Positions 63,095 to 64,000 of a stretch of 64,000 nucleotides of DNA are shown piece after piece (the stretch's first letter is position 1; each line of letters begins with the position of its first letter). Source of the DNA: Maribacter zhoushanensis (GTDB taxonomy: Bacteria; Bacteroidota; Bacteroidia; Flavobacteriales; Flavobacteriaceae); assembly GCF_029350975.1 (NCBI RefSeq), contig NZ_JARKMR010000001.1, forward strand, positions 806,001 through 870,000. The letters are read 5' to 3'. Under the pieces are notes generated by a model. The model saw only the letters and a program-made list of their open reading frames with translations. It was not told the origin of the DNA and did not search any database. A program made the position numbers and the translations under genes.

Positions 63095-63828
63095 TGAATA
63101 AGAAATATACATACGTTTGGGTTTCTTTAATTGTTCTAATTTTTGGAATCATTGTAATACCAAGAATTGTAGATAGATTGTCTTCTGGTTCTGTTGTTGA
63201 AAATGATAGATTAAATTCAGAAGGTAAAGATGCTGGTGATGAAAAGTTGGGTTATATTTTGTTAGATGGCAAACGACGTAAAGTGCCATCTTTCGAATTT
63301 ATAAATCAAGATAGTGTTCTGGTGTCCGACAAAGATTATTTAGGTAAGGTCTATGTTGTAGATTTCTTTTTTACCAGATGCCCAAGTATTTGTCCTGTGA
63401 TGACAACTAACCTAGTAGATGTACAGGAGCATTTTAAGGGTGCTAATGACTTTGCAATAGCATCATTTAGTATTACTCCAGATTTTGATACACCACAGAT
63501 TTTAAGAGCTTATGAAGAAAAGTATGGCATTAATGATTCAAATTGGAATTTAATGACGGGTGATCATGATGGTATTTATCAACTGGCAAATTCAGGATTT
63601 AATATTTTTGCTGCTGAAATGCCAGATGTGCCAGGTGGTTTTGAACATTCGGGTTTATTTGCCTTAGTGGACAAAGAAGGTTATTTGCGATCAAGAATAG
63701 ATGAGTTTGGAAATCCTATAGTGTATTACCGAGGAGCCATTTTGGAAGAAAAAGGAGTGAACGATCAAGGAGAAACCGAAGAAATTGGTATTTTAAAAAT
63801 TGATATTCAGAAATTGTTAGAAGAATAA
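63094..63828 (+). CDS. SCO1/SenC copper chaperone
   Basis: A 244-residue membrane-anchored SCO protein (one helix, about 7-24) that helps load copper into the CuA site of oxidase subunit II. The copper ligands are visible: FTRCPSICPVMTTN with Cys96 and Cys100, and the distal His185 in GGFEHSGLFALVDKEG. The mature domain has the thioredoxin fold. Its ATG overlaps the preceding stop by one base (TAATG), so both are coupled. It belongs functionally with coxB and coxA of the act operon. Confidence 0.93.
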   Translation: MNKKYTYVWVSLIVLIFGIIVIPRIVDRLSSGSVVENDRLNSEGKDAGDEKLGYILLDGKRRKVPSFEFINQDSVLVSDKDYLGKVYVVDFFFTRCPSICPVMTTNLVDVQEHFKGANDFAIASFSITPDFDTPQILRAYEEKYGINDSNWNLMTGDHDGIYQLANSGFNIFAAEMPDVPGGFEHSGLFALVDKEGYLRSRIDEFGNPIVYYRGAILEEKGVNDQGETEEIGILKIDIQKLLEE

Positions 63829-63832
63829 GGAT

Positions 63833-64000
63833 ATGCAGACTAGTGCTAAGGAGGAGAAGAAATTTAATAGGTTAATAACAGTAGTTTCTATTATTATACC
63901 AATTGTTGTGGCTATTCTTTTTGGGGTAAAATTACCCAATGTTGAGCCGCTTTCCTTTTTGCCTCCAATTTATGCTACTATAAATGGAATAACTGCAGTT
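63833..64000 (+). CDS. DUF420 membrane protein, N-terminal fragment
   Basis: The first 56 codons of a gene cut off by the right edge. It reads MQTSAKEEKKFNRLITVVSI followed by a hydrophobic helix (about 14-31), then PLSFLPPIYATINGI at the start of a second helix, which matches DUF420 proteins. These are small membrane proteins next to cytochrome oxidase assembly genes, with a likely assembly role. It begins 4 bases after the SCO stop. Length and end cannot be judged. Confidence 0.8.
   Translation, partial: MQTSAKEEKKFNRLITVVSIIIPIVVAILFGVKLPNVEPLSFLPPIYATINGITAV

Overview
The window is about 64 kb of low-GC chromosome from a member of the Bacteroidota, almost certainly a marine-type Flavobacteriaceae. 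Several independent signs agree. There is a SprA translocon of the type IX secretion system (T9SS) and two proteins with T9SS C-terminal sorting domains. There is a complete Alternative Complex III (ActABCDEF) operon, a NusA without the C-terminal repeats seen in proteobacteria, and no obvious Shine-Dalgarno sequences. Promoters fit the Bacteroidota -33 TTG / -7 TAnnTTTG pattern. A genus such as Maribacter or Zobellia is plausible but is only inference.

Layout. 1-1.2 kb: ribosomal cluster rplM-rpsI-rpsB on the minus strand. 1.3-9.5 kb: the most variable part, with a DUF5916/CBM9-like outer-membrane protein, small lipoproteins, a peptide that is nearly only a T9SS sorting domain, and a 1232-residue secreted protein combining LRRs, an Ig-like domain, two blocks of thrombospondin-3 repeats and two jelly-roll-like modules, translationally coupled to an FN3-like lipoprotein. 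9.5-17.4 kb: polA, a lipocalin-like lipoprotein, an unrecognised HEIIH protein, a frameshifted glycosylasparaginase, cutC, a membrane metallophosphoesterase and a thioredoxin-fold protein lacking its CxxC. 17.4-23 kb: a DUF2723 glycosyltransferase-like membrane protein, tRNA-Gln, a small membrane-anchored protein and a cation/proton antiporter. 23.1-27.8 kb: rimP-nusA-infB with a well-formed promoter and a terminator-like hairpin in the leader. 28.4-40.3 kb: actABCDEF-coxBA. 40.3-47.2 kb: GIN-domain protein, acyl-CoA oxidase-like enzyme, ruvB-queG and an SLC45-type MFS transporter. 47.3-59.1 kb: maeB, ruvA-sprA, gcvH-vanZ-like and tonB. 59.3-64 kb: cyoE, two cox3 paralogues, cox4-like, a thioredoxin-like protein, SCO and the start of a DUF420 gene.

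How it works together. The two respiratory clusters are separated by about 19 kb but form one pathway. ACIII oxidises menaquinol and passes electrons through c-type hemes to the CoxA/CoxB oxidase. The second cluster supplies heme A precursor synthesis (CyoE), subunits III and IV and CuA assembly (SCO). The translation/transcription genes (rplM, rpsI, rpsB, rimP, nusA, infB) and repair genes (polA, ruvA, ruvB) are housekeeping. SprA is the channel for T9SS cargo such as the LRR/TSP3 protein.

There is no phage, insertion sequence, CRISPR array, toxin-antitoxin pair or integrative element that I can see. No gene-free stretch exceeds 300 bases; the longest are 40-280, 1125-1369, 20976-21228, 22927-23149, 28168-28398 and 59115-59338, which hold the promoters and terminators listed. 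I did not find a convincing undescribed system. The best leads are the rimP leader hairpin, the sorting-domain-only peptide, the HEIIH protein, the helix-hairpin-helix tail on ActC, and the frameshift in the asparaginase.
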